A stretch of 64,000 bases of DNA from Mycteria americana (Eukaryota; Chordata; Aves; Ciconiiformes; Ciconiidae). This document shows positions 45,888 to 57,954 of this stretch, one piece after another. The translations under genes were made by a program, and so were the position numbers. The notes under the pieces were generated by a model, which was not told the DNA's origin, searched no databases, and saw only the letters and a program-made list of their open reading frames with translations. How positions within the stretch are numbered: the stretch's first letter is position 1; each line of letters starts with the position of its first letter. Location: NCBI RefSeq assembly GCF_035582795.1, contig NW_027445624.1:2046001-2110000 (forward strand), written 5' to 3'.

Positions 45888-45959
45888 GAATGGCCTCCCT
45901 GTGACATGGACCTGTTCTCTCAGCACTCTTGGGTGCAGCCCCTGCAGTACCATGCTCTC

Positions 45960-46155
45960 TTCATAGAATCATAGAACGGTTTTAGTCGGAAGGGGCCTTT
46001 AAAGATCATGGAGTCCAACCCCCTGCCATTGCTCAGGGACACCTTTCACTAGATCACGCTGCTCAGAGCCCTGTCCACCCAGATGAAGGGGGGCTTTTTT
46101 GCTTCTCTCCCATCCCGCTGGGGAAGGGGGGAAGGGAGCAAGGGAACAAATGGGT
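45960..46155 (-). repeat. CR1 LINE 3' end (right arm)
   Basis: Mirror of 22,290-22,485, with tail TCATAGAATCATAGAA at 45,961-45,976. Confidence 0.75.
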
Positions 46156-49100
46156 GCGTGCTTAGTGGCTGGCCATGCTCAACCCACCAAACCCCTGAAA
46201 TGTCACCAAGGGGCTTTGCGTGAGCAACTGACTCCCTCCCTCCATCTCCATTGACTCTAGTGGGAGCTTAGTCAAGGAGCTCCCATGCAGACACCTCTTT
46301 TCTGCACACCTGGCCTGAGGGAAAGGGAATCACAGCTCCTGTGGGTTTGTGGCATGAACTGGAGGGAGATGAATCACCTGAGAGCCTGGAAGCCTGTAAC
46401 CAAAGTCTGACTTCTGCATCGACTCAGTTGCATCACTGCCTTCCATGGGGAAACAAACCCCTCCCTCTCACTGCCTAGTATTTGGGGAGGAATAGGGGTT
46501 TTCAGAGGGAGAACTTGTCACCTCTTTTAGTCAACCGTTCTCTGAAAGGACAAATCACACGGCTGGACTCTGCCGCTCTCTCCCCAGATTAGAGACATGA
46601 TGTAGGTGTTTACTTCAGCCTCCTTCCAAGAAGGTTCCCCAGGAGGGACCCTGCTGCTTTGTCAGCACTGGAGACCAGGGAGCTCCTCAAGGAGTCTGTG
46701 GGGCAGAGGAAGTCACACCTTCAGCTGCCCTTGTGCTCCTGGGCTGGCACAAGCTCCTGGGACTGAGAGAGCTCATGGCAACGGATGCATGGCACCTGCA
46801 GAAAGACAGCCGAGTCCAGCAGCAGCTCCTCTGCAAAGAGCAGCAGGGCTCAGGGCACTGCCTGCAGGTGACGAGACAGGATGAGCAGCTCGGAGAGAAG
46901 GAAAAGGCAGCCTGGAGTGGGAGGACGGAGGAGGGCTCATAGCTGGGGAGATCTTCCCAGTCCTTGACACAGTAAGTCTCTGGCTGCAGGGCAGCGCAGC
47001 TGCTGTTCCCAAAGAGGTCTTCCGAAGCTGCCACATCTGACGGGCATGGGATCTGTCAGGATGGCTCTCACAGCTTCTCAGGGGTGACTGAGAAGGGGGA
47101 ACTCCCCACAGCACTGCAGAAGGTCTGGGTGGAAGGAGCAACCCCTGGCAGGGCAGGGTCATTCTTCCATCCGGAGGGTGTTATGTGGGACAGGGATGCT
47201 CACAGCTCTAGCTAACCATTTCTAGATGGGGACTTTTCAAGGGGAAGGTAAAGTCACCAGGTACCTGAAAGCTCTTGCCTGACTTTGGGTTGCTTTGGGT
47301 TTTGGTTTTGGGTTTTTTGTAGGGATTTTTGTGGTTTGGTTTTTTTTTCAGTTTTCCCCCATTGTCAATAGTGAGATGGAAACAGTATTAGGGGTTTAGG
47401 TTTGGGGGTGAGACTCCTAAAATGTTACTCTGAAAGATCAAGAGGTGTGTGAGGAACCTCAGGAAGTCCCTTCAGCCTCCCCTGCCCCCCCAACCTATAG
47501 GCAGCACCAACATCTCCTTGGCAGTTGCCATCATCTCATCAGGGCTTTTCTGAACTGCTCCTTAGCAGCTGCAAACACAGAGCTGCTCCTGAAAACCTCT
47601 CTCCCGGGAGGTTTGTGGAGGGCAGAACTGAGCACACAGAGGGTGGGATGGGGTCTGTGAGCATGGACAGGGAAAAGGCACAGGGGCAGAGAAACAGCTC
47701 TGCTCCTCTCTTGTGGGAGACGGGATCTGGACCATTCCCTTTCAGCCTGTCCGCTGCAGACACCTGCCTCTGAGCACGGCCCCCCTTGTCTCCTCTCCCA
47801 CCCAACAGAGGGCTCTACCCTCCAGGCCATGGGGTCTAAGGCATGAGTCTCCTCCTCTGCAGTTAGGTCTCCAGCAGAAGAGAGGTGCATCTCTCCCGCA
47901 ACGTGCTCTTTTCCTGCTGCATGACAAAGGGGCTGAGAGCAACTGGCTGGCAATGTCACCATCCGGACGTTGATACGGGGGAAGGCTTTCCTGAGAGCCC
48001 GCCTGTCTCTCGCTCTCTCCATGCCTCCTTTGGCAGGAGGAGCACGGCCACGATCCCTGTTTCTCCATCTCTCCCTGCTGCTCTGGTCCCTCTTTTCAAG
48101 ATCGATGGGACAAAGGGCAGGGCGCTCAGCTGCGGTTCAGCTACTGGCCCTGAGAGTCCTTCCATGCAGGTGACTTCCTTTACGGCAGTGAGACGTCCAA
48201 CCCCACTTCTAAAGTGTGGAGCTGTGGCAATGCAGCGTGTGGGGTTGGGGAATGAGGCCACTCTCTTTTAAAGAGACCCCCACCTTCAGGACACCTGACT
48301 GTCCCCCTGGCGTGTCCTGGCAGGCTGTGGGTAGTGCTGCAGAAGAGCACAGCTCTCCTGCAAGGTCCTTCTGGTAGCTGACAGTCCCTGGTTTGCTCAT
48401 CTGAGCCAGGAGCCTCTTCACATCCTCCCTGCCACTCTCTCCCTATCAGGGCTGAGAACGAGACAGCTCTCTGGAGATCTGCCCTCTGAAACTGGACTCC
48501 TCTCTTCTTTGCACAGTCTAGATTCCTTTGCAGAGTGAGCTCTGAGTGCAATCGTCCTCTAGCTGAGAGAGGTGCCAGCACAGGGCAGTTGTGAGCAAGA
48601 CCACTGAGCGCAGCCGCTCTCTTGAGGCTGCACTAGGTTACAGGGAGCTTTTTTGGTCTCCAGTGACTGCCCAGTGTTTACCCTGAGAGCTAAGGAAAAG
48701 CCGAGAATTTCTACCATTGCAATGAACACCAGACACAGGTATCTAAACGAGTCTGCTCTTCTAGAGTCTATACTCACCTCCTCAACCCCATTCCCTGCAA
48801 AGCAGGCAGTGAAACTGCTGAATCTTCACCGCTTGAAAAAGGCATGCATTGGAGCTTACATTTCTATGCAGGCATTTCCATGCGCTCTGTTATCCAGCCA
48901 GTGCCTGGAGAAATAGTGGATGCGGTGTATTGATGTGTGGACAGGGATAAAGCCCTCGGCAATGGGCCAGGTCACCTCTGCCTCCTGCCTTTCCTTGCCT
49001 TGAGAGACAGCTGATAGTGGTAGACTGAAATCTGTCAACGAAGGAAAAGTAGGAGGCTATGAATACTGCCCTCTTGCCTCCAAGAAGCAGCTGGGCGTGC

Positions 49101-49445
49101 TCCTCATTTCACCTCTCATGGTGGTCAATAGGAATTTACCTGCCGGGTGACAAGACTAAGCCCTCCGCAGTCAGCTCAGGGCGTCCTGCGCCTGGAACAA
49201 CAACCAGAAGGCTTTTTGCCACCTCTGTGTTAACACTGCTGCAGAGCAGGACTACCTCCTTTGGACCCATGGGCAGAGGACTCTGATCCTCACAGCACAC
49301 GCAGCCAGCACAAACTGGAGGTCCAGCTAGACACCTGACAGAATGTCCCCCAGAGAGCTAGGAAGGCAGTGGGCAGAGTTTCTGGGTCGCATGCAATGGG
49401 TTTTGCTCAAGCAGGTCTGTTTGAACTTGTCTTTTCCTCCTTGGA
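46156..49445. other. Upstream module of OR locus 3' (right arm)
   Basis: Mirror of 18,993-22,289. It carries the donor-like GTAAGT at 46,972-46,977 on the plus strand, in the sense of the OR at 49,472. No coding gene is recognised. Confidence 0.5.
46972..46977 (+). promoter_or_regulatory. Candidate splice donor upstream of the right-arm intact OR
   Basis: GTAAGT after ACA; mirror of 21,467-21,472. About 2.5 kb before the acceptor-like AG just upstream of 49,472. Confidence 0.4.
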
Positions 49446-49471
49446 CAGTCACGCACTCTTGGAAGGAGCAA

Positions 49472-50410
49472 ATGTCCAACAACAGCAGCTCCATCACCCA
49501 GTTCCTCCTCCTGGCGTTTGCAGACATGCGGGAGCTGCAGCTCTTGCACTTCTGGCTCTTCCTGGGCATCTACCTGGCTGCCCTCCTGGGCAACGGCCTC
49601 ATCATCACCGCCATAGCCTGTGACCACCATCTCCACACCCCCATGTACTTCTTCCTCCTCAACCTCTCCCTCCTCGACTTGGGCTCCATCTCCACCACTG
49701 TCCCCAAATCCATGGCCAATTCCCTCTGGGACACCAGGACCATTTCCTATGGAGGATGTGCTGCCCAGGTCTTTTGGTTTCTCTTCTTTGTTTCTTCAGA
49801 GTATTATCTTCTGACCGTCATGGCCTATGACCGCTATGTCGCCATCTGCAAACCCCTGCACTATGTGACCGTCATGGACAGCCGAGCTTGCATCAAAATG
49901 GCAGCAGCTGCCTGGGGCAGTGGTTTCCTCAATGCGGTGCTGCACGTTGGAAACACATTTTCCATTCCATTCTGCCAAGGCAATGCTGTGGAGCAGTTCT
50001 TCTGTGAAATCCCCCAGCTCCTCAAGCTCTCCTGCTCGCACTCCTACGTCAGGAAAGCTGGGTTTACTGTGGTCAGTCTTTGCGTAGCTTGTGGGTGTTT
50101 TCTGTTCCTTGTCCTGTCCTATGTGCAGATATTCACGGTTGTGCTGAGGATCCCCTCTGAGCAGGGACGGCACAAGGCCTTTTCCACGTGCCTCCCTCAC
50201 GTGGCCGTGGTCTCCCTGTTTGCCAGCTCTGCCATGTTTGCCTACCTGAAGTCCCACTCAAGCTCATCCCCAGCTCTGAATCTTGTGGTGGCCGTTCTGT
50301 ATGCAGTGGTGCCTCCAGCAGAGAACCCCCTCATCTACAGCATGAGGACTCAGGAGCTCAAAGAGGCACTAAAGAGACTGATCCGCTGTCTGCTGTTGCA
50401 GCAGGAATAA
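49472..50410 (+). CDS. Olfactory receptor, family-14-like, intact (locus 3 mirror, right arm)
   Basis: Mirror copy of the OR at 18,029-18,967: 312 residues, start MSNNSSSITQF at 49,472, with the same TM2 LHTPMYFF, MAYDRYVAIC, KAFSTCLPH and NPLIYSMR motifs. The frame's upstream ATG (49,343) lies before the acceptor-like site and is not preferred. Three residues differ from the left copy: V214 for L, Q219 for R and E284 for V. E284 sits in TM7 directly before NPLIY, where every other OR here has a hydrophobic residue; a charged residue there could impair folding or signalling. The gene is open but may be functionally weakened. Two AATAAA signals lie about 300 nt beyond the stop. Confidence 0.95.
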   Translation: MSNNSSSITQFLLLAFADMRELQLLHFWLFLGIYLAALLGNGLIITAIACDHHLHTPMYFFLLNLSLLDLGSISTTVPKSMANSLWDTRTISYGGCAAQVFWFLFFVSSEYYLLTVMAYDRYVAICKPLHYVTVMDSRACIKMAAAAWGSGFLNAVLHVGNTFSIPFCQGNAVEQFFCEIPQLLKLSCSHSYVRKAGFTVVSLCVACGCFLFLVLSYVQIFTVVLRIPSEQGRHKAFSTCLPHVAVVSLFASSAMFAYLKSHSSSSPALNLVVAVLYAVVPPAENPLIYSMRTQELKEALKRLIRCLLLQQE

Positions 50411-50703
50411 GCTGCCCTTCTCTTTGCACAGGCGATTCCAAGTTTGTCTCAGGCCAGGCTTGATTATTTGGTTCTTTTCTTCTCTGCTTGAACATTGTCT
50501 TTGGAAACCACTTTTTGGAGTCACCGTGCTTCTCCAGAGGCAAGAACCTGAGCCTGAGGCTTGGGGAGGGAAGGAGCAAGGTTGACCATCGTCTCAGACC
50601 TCAAGGCACTGCTTCTCCTGCCTGTCCCATCCTCCTTAGGAGGCACAGTGGATCAATATCAATTGCAGAATGCTGCTATCAGCTCTCCTCTAAAGTGAAA
50701 AGT

Positions 50704-50728
50704 AATAAAATGTAGCCATGAAAATAAA
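50704..50728 (+). promoter_or_regulatory. Polyadenylation signals of intact OR (right arm)
   Basis: AATAAA at 50,704-50,709 and 50,723-50,728; mirror of 17,711-17,735. Confidence 0.55.
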
Positions 50729-50818
50729 AAATCATGTTTTGTAAAGTGCTCTTTGAAGCCTTCCTCTTAAGCAAAATGTGTCTACAAGGCCCCTTGATGG
50801 AGAAACCTGCCAAACCTT

Positions 50819-51189
50819 CTCCAGGATCTCAAGAAGCTGGGGTGCCTCTCTAAAGTGCCTGTAGAGGAATGCACACAGGATGGGGAATCAACACGATGAG
50901 TTAGAGGTCTGTGGGCAGTTGCAGGGCTACGATCTTACTGGCATCATGGGGACATGGTGGGATGGCTCCCACAACTGGAGTGTTGCACAGAGGGATACAG
51001 CTCTTTTGGAAGGCCTGTATGGGAAGACGAGGAGGGGGAGTTGCATTTTATGTGAGAGCAGCTGAAGTGGCTGGACATCGGCCTGGGGATGGGTGAGGAG
51101 CCAACTGAGAGCTTATGGCTTAGGATTCAAGGGAGGACTAGCTATCTCCAGAGAGCCTTTCCAGCCCCAACTATTTTGTGATTCTCTGA
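50819..51189 (+). repeat. CR1 LINE pieces: endonuclease region and 3' tail (right arm)
   Basis: Mirror of 17,250-17,620. The plus-strand frame at 50,880-51,065 reads TWWDGSHNWSVAQRDTALLE, close to the CR1 ORF2 endonuclease. Confidence 0.7.
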
Positions 51190-51852
51190 TGGTGGAATGC
51201 CTGGCAGTGTTCCTGAGAACGTTTCTGTCCTTTCCCCACACTGGTTGCACTCCCGGTGCCCGTGGAGCAGAGGCCTCCTTTTGAGGATGACCTCATTCGC
51301 CGTGTCACTCTGAGGAAAAGGTGCACCAGGGGTTACAAATGCCAGCAATGCCTCAACACACAGCAGTATCCCCTACCCTGACTGCTGTGTCCAGCTCCTT
51401 CTTCCTTGAGGATTGGAGTTGGAAGGGACCTCTGGAGGTCTCCAGTACCATGATATGCTCTGAGCATGGAGAACTTTAGAGTTACATCTGATTGGTCAAT
51501 GCTTTCTCCAGGTGAGTTTTGAAAATTTTGGGGCCCCTGAACCAGTGCTGATCCACTCTCATGATCATACAAATATATCTCTGTAACTTTGTCTTTCCTT
51601 AACCTCCTGTGAAATTTCCCTTCCTGCTTCTTGTCCTTGCAATCTCTTGTCCTTTCCTTTCCGTCATGATCCCCAACCAGATCCTCAGCCCTACTCAGAC
51701 CGAGGACTGTCACAACCTGCTCTCCAAGCACAGCCCCTCTGGGATCCTCAGGGCCATGCAGGCACACCACGGTGGCCAGCTCCAAGCAGAGGCATAGACT
51801 GCAGAGGGATTGTGGTAGTGGTTGTGAGCTGGCACCAGGGCGGAGACAGGGG
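51190..51852. other. Mirror of 16,587-17,249, no gene recognised
   Basis: Reverse copy of the duplicated non-coding block also related to 32,230-32,870. Confidence 0.45.
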
Positions 51853-52799
51853 TGTGGAATAATTGACTGGACTTAGAACGCTGTCAAATTACTTTAGCGC
51901 TGCCACCTTAATCAACTTTGCGAAGCTGTTTCAGTGGAAGCCCTGAGAGGGCTCTGACAGGCAATCGTTGACTCTGATGGGTGGCTACATGTACCGTCCT
52001 TAGAAAATAAACCGTTGACCAAGTGTGAGACTAAGACTGGACTTAGCCGCACCTCGACTCCTCTCTGAGAAGGAGTTTAGAAAGCAAGGGGGTCCTGTCT
52101 GAACCTCCTGACTCAACGGGAGGGTTCCCCCCCTCCAGCCACTCCTCAGACTCCTACGCAACAGTGACTTTGAACACAAGAAGGGGCCATGGCAGCGGGT
52201 CAGCAGAGAAGAGCTCCAGCAGTGTTAAAGGAGAAGCCGCTGCCCGAGCATTCACACACCATTCAGGGAGTCGCACACACACCGCCCGAGACTTTAACTG
52301 CTAGGACCAAAGTCCCTTCGCAGCGGCAGCTCCACTGAGCTGATGGGTGCCCCTTTTCAACTCCTCGCTCACATACACTCGCTCTCGGGTGCTTTCTCTC
52401 CCCTCTGGCTCGACCCTAGGTTTCCCGAAGCAGAGCCTCCGAGACGACGCGCGCCAGGTGAATTTATTGGTACAGCAGTGAAAACAGCTCGAGCTGGGTG
52501 CCTCCGGAGAGGGAGCCAGAACAAAGAAATCCCTGGGTAATTATACCCTGTAAGGTATATCTGAGGTATATCTAAGGTATCTAAATTCCCCTCCCCTCAG
52601 GAGACTGTTCGGACCAATAGTAGTATTTGGGTCTGGGGTCTTCCCGTTCTTCATTGGGCCCTTTCATTGTCTCTTGGCGGGCCGATTCTTCTCTTCTCTC
52701 TAAGATCGCAGCTTCTGCTAAGGTTGAAGCCTCCTCATCTTTCTGGTTTGCATGGGTTTGGGGGGCCAAGTCAAAGTTCAGTGCACGGTCGGTGGATCT
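51853..52799 (+). mobile_element. LTR-element fossil (right arm copy)
   Basis: Mirror of 15,640-16,586. The LTR-like unit is 51,853-52,163 (TGTGGAATAATT ... CGCAACA) on the plus strand. A broken, old copy. Confidence 0.5.
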
Positions 52800-54452
52800 G
52801 GGTGAAAGTTCTTGTGGCCTAAGACTTCAGCAAGCCTTGCTACTAATGCTGAAGTGACTACTACAACAAGCAGCTCCCCTTCGCACCCAGTGGTGCTCCG
52901 GAGCGAGGATGGTCACAGAGGAGGGGAGGCACTGGGAGCTGTGGTACCGGGAACCGACACTCGCCACTGTGTCTTGGGGCTCCTGGCAGGCGGTGCTGGT
53001 GGCTGCAGCCCCCAAGCTACCCCCAACCCTGTGAGCAGCAGTGAGTCCTCTCCCAACCATTGGGAGCAGCTCTGGCTTCAGAAGGTCTGCTGGCAGAGCT
53101 GGGGTTGTGGTGCCCACCCTATGCTTCCAACTCATGGTGCCTCTTGGGATCCCAGAGTCATTGCGGTGACTGGGGTGACAGCCCTGCCTGGCTGGCGTTT
53201 GAAGGTAATTTGGGGATGTCCTGGCAGTGTGGCTCATGTTCACATGCTAATCCCTGCAACAGCACAGCCTTGCTGCCCCACATGTGGCCCCCCCAGCCCA
53301 ACCGTGCAGGCACCACATGGTGCAGGATGCATTCAGGGCTGGGGAAACATCCCCCTGCCGTGGTCTGCACAAGGGACGAAAAATACAAAGGGCCAGGATG
53401 GGGGGTGACTTTTGGGGGTTAGAGCCAGCACACAAGGTGGGGGAGGCTGTCCCAAGGACATGTGCTAGGCACACGGACTGACTAAGGGACAGCAGCAAAT
53501 TCACAGGTCTGCTGGGTCATGCTTCCACAGTGTAAGCCCTGACACAGTGCCAGCCTCCATCTCAACGTCACTCTTCGTGAGGGACGATGGCACAAAGGGA
53601 TGGGGAGTGGGAAACGCCACGTCCCAGGCCTGGTGGAGCAAGAACTCCTGGCTCTGCACTGTAAGCATGCTTCAGGGTATCCATGGTCTAGAAACAGTTT
53701 TGAATTAGCTGAACATGGGCATTTTCTCTGGCGCAAACTCTAGCCCACATCAGATCCCATCTCACCTCTCTGTGATTGTTCTGGTCCTTCCTGGCCCTCT
53801 CCTTGTGCTCCCTGCTGGCCCTCGGGAGCTGGGCGGGGATCACTTCTGCTAAGCCCCCTGCCTGAGGGTCTGTGGAGGTGGAAGGTGCTTGAAGGGACTA
53901 TGGTGCATTTCCAAGGAGAGGAAACGTTCAGTCGTGACTGGGGGTGACATGAATGACTCTCCTGCCTCCCTTCCATGCGCCTGCTGGTGCCCCATTTCCT
54001 CCTCTGGGACAGCAGAGTCCTTGTTTCCCTGTAGACGCCTGGGTTTCGCACTTTTCCTTTGAGGGACTCCACCTTGCCCAATCTCTCTCTTTATGGTGCT
54101 CCAGTCACTGCCCGCCACAGGCCCGTGCCATCCATGGAGATGCCTGGGGTTTCCAGGCAGCTCCAGACTGCCCTCCTTAAGGACATCATCTGTGTGTCAC
54201 ATGTGGAACAGCCCTGGGTATGTACCTCAGCGACTCGGTGACTGCTCACCGTCTCCACTTTCACTAGACACCAACGGGTAAGTCCTAAATGCAACACTCA
54301 GTCTCTGACAGGCACCAACAGGACAAGGAGCTCTTTGACCCTGAATCCATGGACCAACAGGCTCCTTTGGGGAGCATTTGCTCGTGCCTGTTCTCGTCAC
54401 CAGCTTTGGATGAAGAGCCCAGTCTTCAGGCAGTGCACGGAGAAGACGCCAT
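52800..54452. other. Mirror of 13,986-15,639, no gene recognised
   Basis: Reverse copy of the OR locus 2 downstream flank; nothing coding is recognised. TTTATT at 54,453-54,458 is the mirror polyadenylation signal for the pseudogene at 54,695. Confidence 0.45.
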
Positions 54453-54694
54453 TTTATTACAAAGATGCTATGGGAGACAGAGCTGTGATGCAGCGTTCGA
54501 AAGATTTTTCCTGACAGTCAGGAGACACAGAGAAGGTTCATTCATCCTTAGCAGTGAAGTGAATCCCAATATTTATGTTATACAGATAATGATAATGACA
54601 AGGACTAATGAACAAAGCAGGCACCTGCAATGGGATACCATAGGAGTCATTTGTGCAGAGAGAAGGGAAGTCCACAAGTACTGAAAAATGGCCA

Positions 54695-55605
54695 CTAAAT
54701 CACTTTCCTCAGGGCATCCTTGAGCTCCTTGGTCCCCATGCTGTAAATGAGGGCGTTCACTGTGCGAGGCACCACCGAGTACAGAACTGCTACCACCAGA
54801 TTCAGGGATGGGGAGGAGATGGAGGGAGGCTTCAGGTAGGCAAACATGGCAGAGCTGGCAAACAGGGAGACCACGGTCAGGTGAGGGAGCCACGTGGAAA
54901 AGGCTTTGTGCCGTCCCTGCTCACAGGGCAACCTCAGCGCAGCCATGAAGATCTCCACACAGGACAGCACAACGAAAATACAACACCCGAGTGCTCCAAT
55001 AGCACTAAATATAAGAACCCCAAATTCCCTGAGTAAGGAGCGTGAGCAGGAGAGCTTGAGGATCTGAGGGATTTCACAAAAGAACTGGTCCACAGCATTG
55101 CCTTGGCAGAGCGGTAGTGAAAATGTATTGGTAGTGTGCAGCATGGCGTAGGGGAAATCACTGTCCCAGGCAGCTGCTGCCGCTTTGCTGCGAGCTCGGC
55201 TGTCCGGGAGGGTCCCATAGCGCAGGGGTTTGGAGATGGCATGTAGCGGTCATAGGCCATGATGGTGAGAAGAGAAAACTCTGCTGACATCAAGAAGGCA
55301 AACAGAAACACTTGGGCAGTGCATCCTGCATAGGAAATGTCCCTGGTGTGCCAGAGGGAATTGGCCATGGATATGGGGACAGTGGTGGAGACGGAGCCCA
55401 GACCGAGGAAGGAGAGGTTAAAGTGGAAGAAGTACATGGGGGTGTGGAGGCAGCGGTCACAGGCTACGGCGGTGATGCTGAGGACGTTGCCCAGGAGGGC
55501 AGCCAGGTAGATGCCCGGGAAGAGCCAGAGGTGCAAGAGCTGCAGCTCCTGCAGGTCTGCTAACGCCAGGAGGAGGAACCGGGTGATGGAGCTGCTGTTG
55601 GACAT
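54695..55605 (-). pseudogene. Olfactory receptor pseudogene, family-14-like (locus 2 mirror, right arm)
   Basis: Mirror of 12,834-13,743. It starts MSNSSSITRF at 55,605 and keeps TM1 LLGNV, TM2 LHTPMYFF and MAYDRY. The single-base loss after DRY at about 55,238-55,243 is the same as in the left copy, moving the second half to another frame (CQGNAVDQFFCEIP, KAFSTWLPH, VNALIYSMGTKELKDALRKV). The C-terminal frame is whole here, whereas the left copy has lost a further base. A donor-like GTAAGT on the minus strand is at 56,220-56,225 in the shared upstream module. Confidence 0.92.
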
Positions 55606-57547
55606 TTGCTGTTGGACTTTTGCTGCCTGAAGGCATTGGGGCCTGTGTAAGAGGGAAGACAGGGAGAAGTTTTGAGAGACTTTTCAAGGAAAACCCCTAA
55701 AATCTTCTGCGGTCTCAGTGCCTTCTCCAGCACAGAGAAATAAATTCCCATCTCCCGCTGCCCAAGCAGACAACCAAGATGAGAAACCTCAAAGCACAAA
55801 CACCTTCCCATTCAAGTCAATGCTGCCTTGGTGTACTTCTTCAAAAGGACCCTCAGAAAGATGCTGGGGGTGATGTGGAGCTGTGAGCAGCCCTGACACA
55901 CGCAGCACCCTCACGACAGCAGAAGGACCCTGCCCTGCCGGGGGTCACTCCTTTAACCAACAGCTTCTCCCCACAGCACTGTGGGGAGCTCGCTGGGCAG
56001 GCTGTGTGCTGACCCTGGCAGGCAGCAGCGTCCCTGCCTGGCACACAGCCTCCTGGGGTGCAGGGACCCTGCTCTGAAGGACAGCCCTGGGCTGGAGCGT
56101 GTCCTTCTCCACATGAAAGAAACCCGGAGAGCCATCCTGCCAGATCCTGCCTGCTCTGGGATGTGCCAGCTCTAGGAGACCCCTCCAGAGTACTCAAGTG
56201 CATTGCCCTGCAGCCAGAGACTTACTGTGTTAAGGGCCGTGAAGATTTCTCTTCCAGGGAGCTCTCAGCATCCTCCCACTCCACACTGCCTTTAACCTCT
56301 CTCTTACTTCTCTCCTCTGCCCTTGCTGCCTCATGATATGGAGAGGCAAGGTGATAACAATGTCCACAGTGTGGATGGACCAAAGGCTGCCCATCCGCAA
56401 AGACTGTCTCTGCAGCACCCTGTCCTTCCTGCAGTTTGTCTTGCAAGCCCCACAGCCCTGCAGAGTTTCTGCAGTCACCAAACATTTCTCTGGACAAGAT
56501 GTCATTGCGCAGCCTCGTTTCTCTGGCCTTGGAGACTGCGGGGCAGTCTGTGGGCACCTCATTTCCTTGTTACATTAACATCTGCCAAGCACTCCAGCAT
56601 GTGAAGCAGAGTGGGGGCCCTGGGGCCCTGGTACCATGTTTACCTGTAACGAGTCTGTGCTCAGCCCCGGTGCCTCAGCTCAGATGCTGCAGCGCAAACG
56701 TGCACAGGCGGGAGGAGCTGGGGAAGAGACAGGAGGAGCTGGAGCCTCCCAGCACTGTGATGGTTTGGGATGAAATTAGATGTGGTGGGACAGCTTGCTC
56801 ACTTGGGGTGCTGCAGTGGAGGGATAGAGGCTCTGCAGAAGAGAGTGGCCGGGAAGGTGAGGATGGGGGATGTCCCCAGTGTGAAGGGGCAGCTCAGATG
56901 TCTGGAGGTCTTGCAGGATGCTTAGCTTCTGTCACTGAGGATTAGAGAGGCCAGTAAGGGTGACATCGTGTTGGCAGTTATGAACCATGCAGTGAGGGTG
57001 AGGAAGCAGGAAAAGTCTTCTGGCAGCAGCCCAAGGAAGTCTGCAGGGCAATGAGCCAGTTCCTGTGGGGGACTGTAATTGCCCTGGCATTCACGGACCA
57101 GGCAAAACAAGGTGCAAACAGTCTGCAGCACCGCGGGACACCTTCTTAATACAGCTGCCCAGTGGGCCAACAAAGGCCCTGGGTGCTCACCTGGATCCGG
57201 TACTGGCAACCAAGGACGAGCTGCTCAGGGATGTGATAATCACGATAAACAACTCCTCACACACACACACACACAGAGACTGGAAATGGGAATGAAAGAA
57301 ATGATGTAGGGACAATACTGTCTGAGAGGTGTTGCCATTAGATGATAACAGCTAGAAAGGAGAGAAAAAGTATTGTTCTAACAACTTCATGGCAGACTAT
57401 AATACTGAGAAATTATAAGTGTCTTGTCAAGGAAGAATGAAGGAAAGGAGTAACATGAAAGAAATAGAATTTAGCATCATGAAGAAGAGGAAGACCTTAT
57501 TTTAGAGCATGTTAGTGCTGCTGCTGTTAGTGAGAGTAGAAATAAGG
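55606..57547. other. Mirror of 10,896-12,833, no gene recognised
   Basis: Reverse copy of the upstream module and neighbouring arm sequence. The CA microsatellite near 57,260 is longer than its left-arm counterpart. No gene is recognised. Confidence 0.45.
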
Positions 57548-57853
57548 CAAATCCCAGGGTGGGTTGTCCCCAGCTGGCAGCTCAGCCCCCACGCAGCTGC
57601 TGGCTCAGCCCCCCTGAGCTGGAGGGGGGAGAGCATTGGAAGGGCAAAGTGAGAAAGAGTCGTGGGTGAAGAGAAAGGCAGTTTAATAAGTGAAGCAAAG
57701 GTGCGTGCGCAAGCAAAAGGGAGTAAGGAATTGCTATGAGTTTGTTTTGAATGCTCTGCCTTTGGAGAGGGGAGTGAATGGGCTCCTCTTTTGCTGGAGC
57801 CATAGAAGGGTTTGGGTTGTAAGGGAGCTGCAAGGTCCTGTAGTTGCAAGCCC
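57548..57853 (-). mobile_element. ERVL-type LTR fragment (fossil, right arm)
   Basis: Mirror of 10,590-10,895; a partial, old LTR end. Confidence 0.6.
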
Positions 57854-57880
57854 CCTGTCACAGGCAGGGAAAGGGGAAGG

Positions 57881-57954
57881 CGTCCCTGGGTGGGCTCGAA
57901 CCACCAGCCTTTCGGTTAACAGCCGAACGCGCTAACCAGTTGCGCCACAGAGAC
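57881..57954 (-). tRNA. tRNA-Asn(GUU), mirror copy
   Basis: The same 74-nt cloverleaf as 10,489-10,562 on the opposite strand, with all stems intact and anticodon GTT. The only difference seen is in the D loop (AACTGGTTA instead of AATTGGTTA), which does not disturb pairing. No run of four T follows directly here either. Confidence 0.97.
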
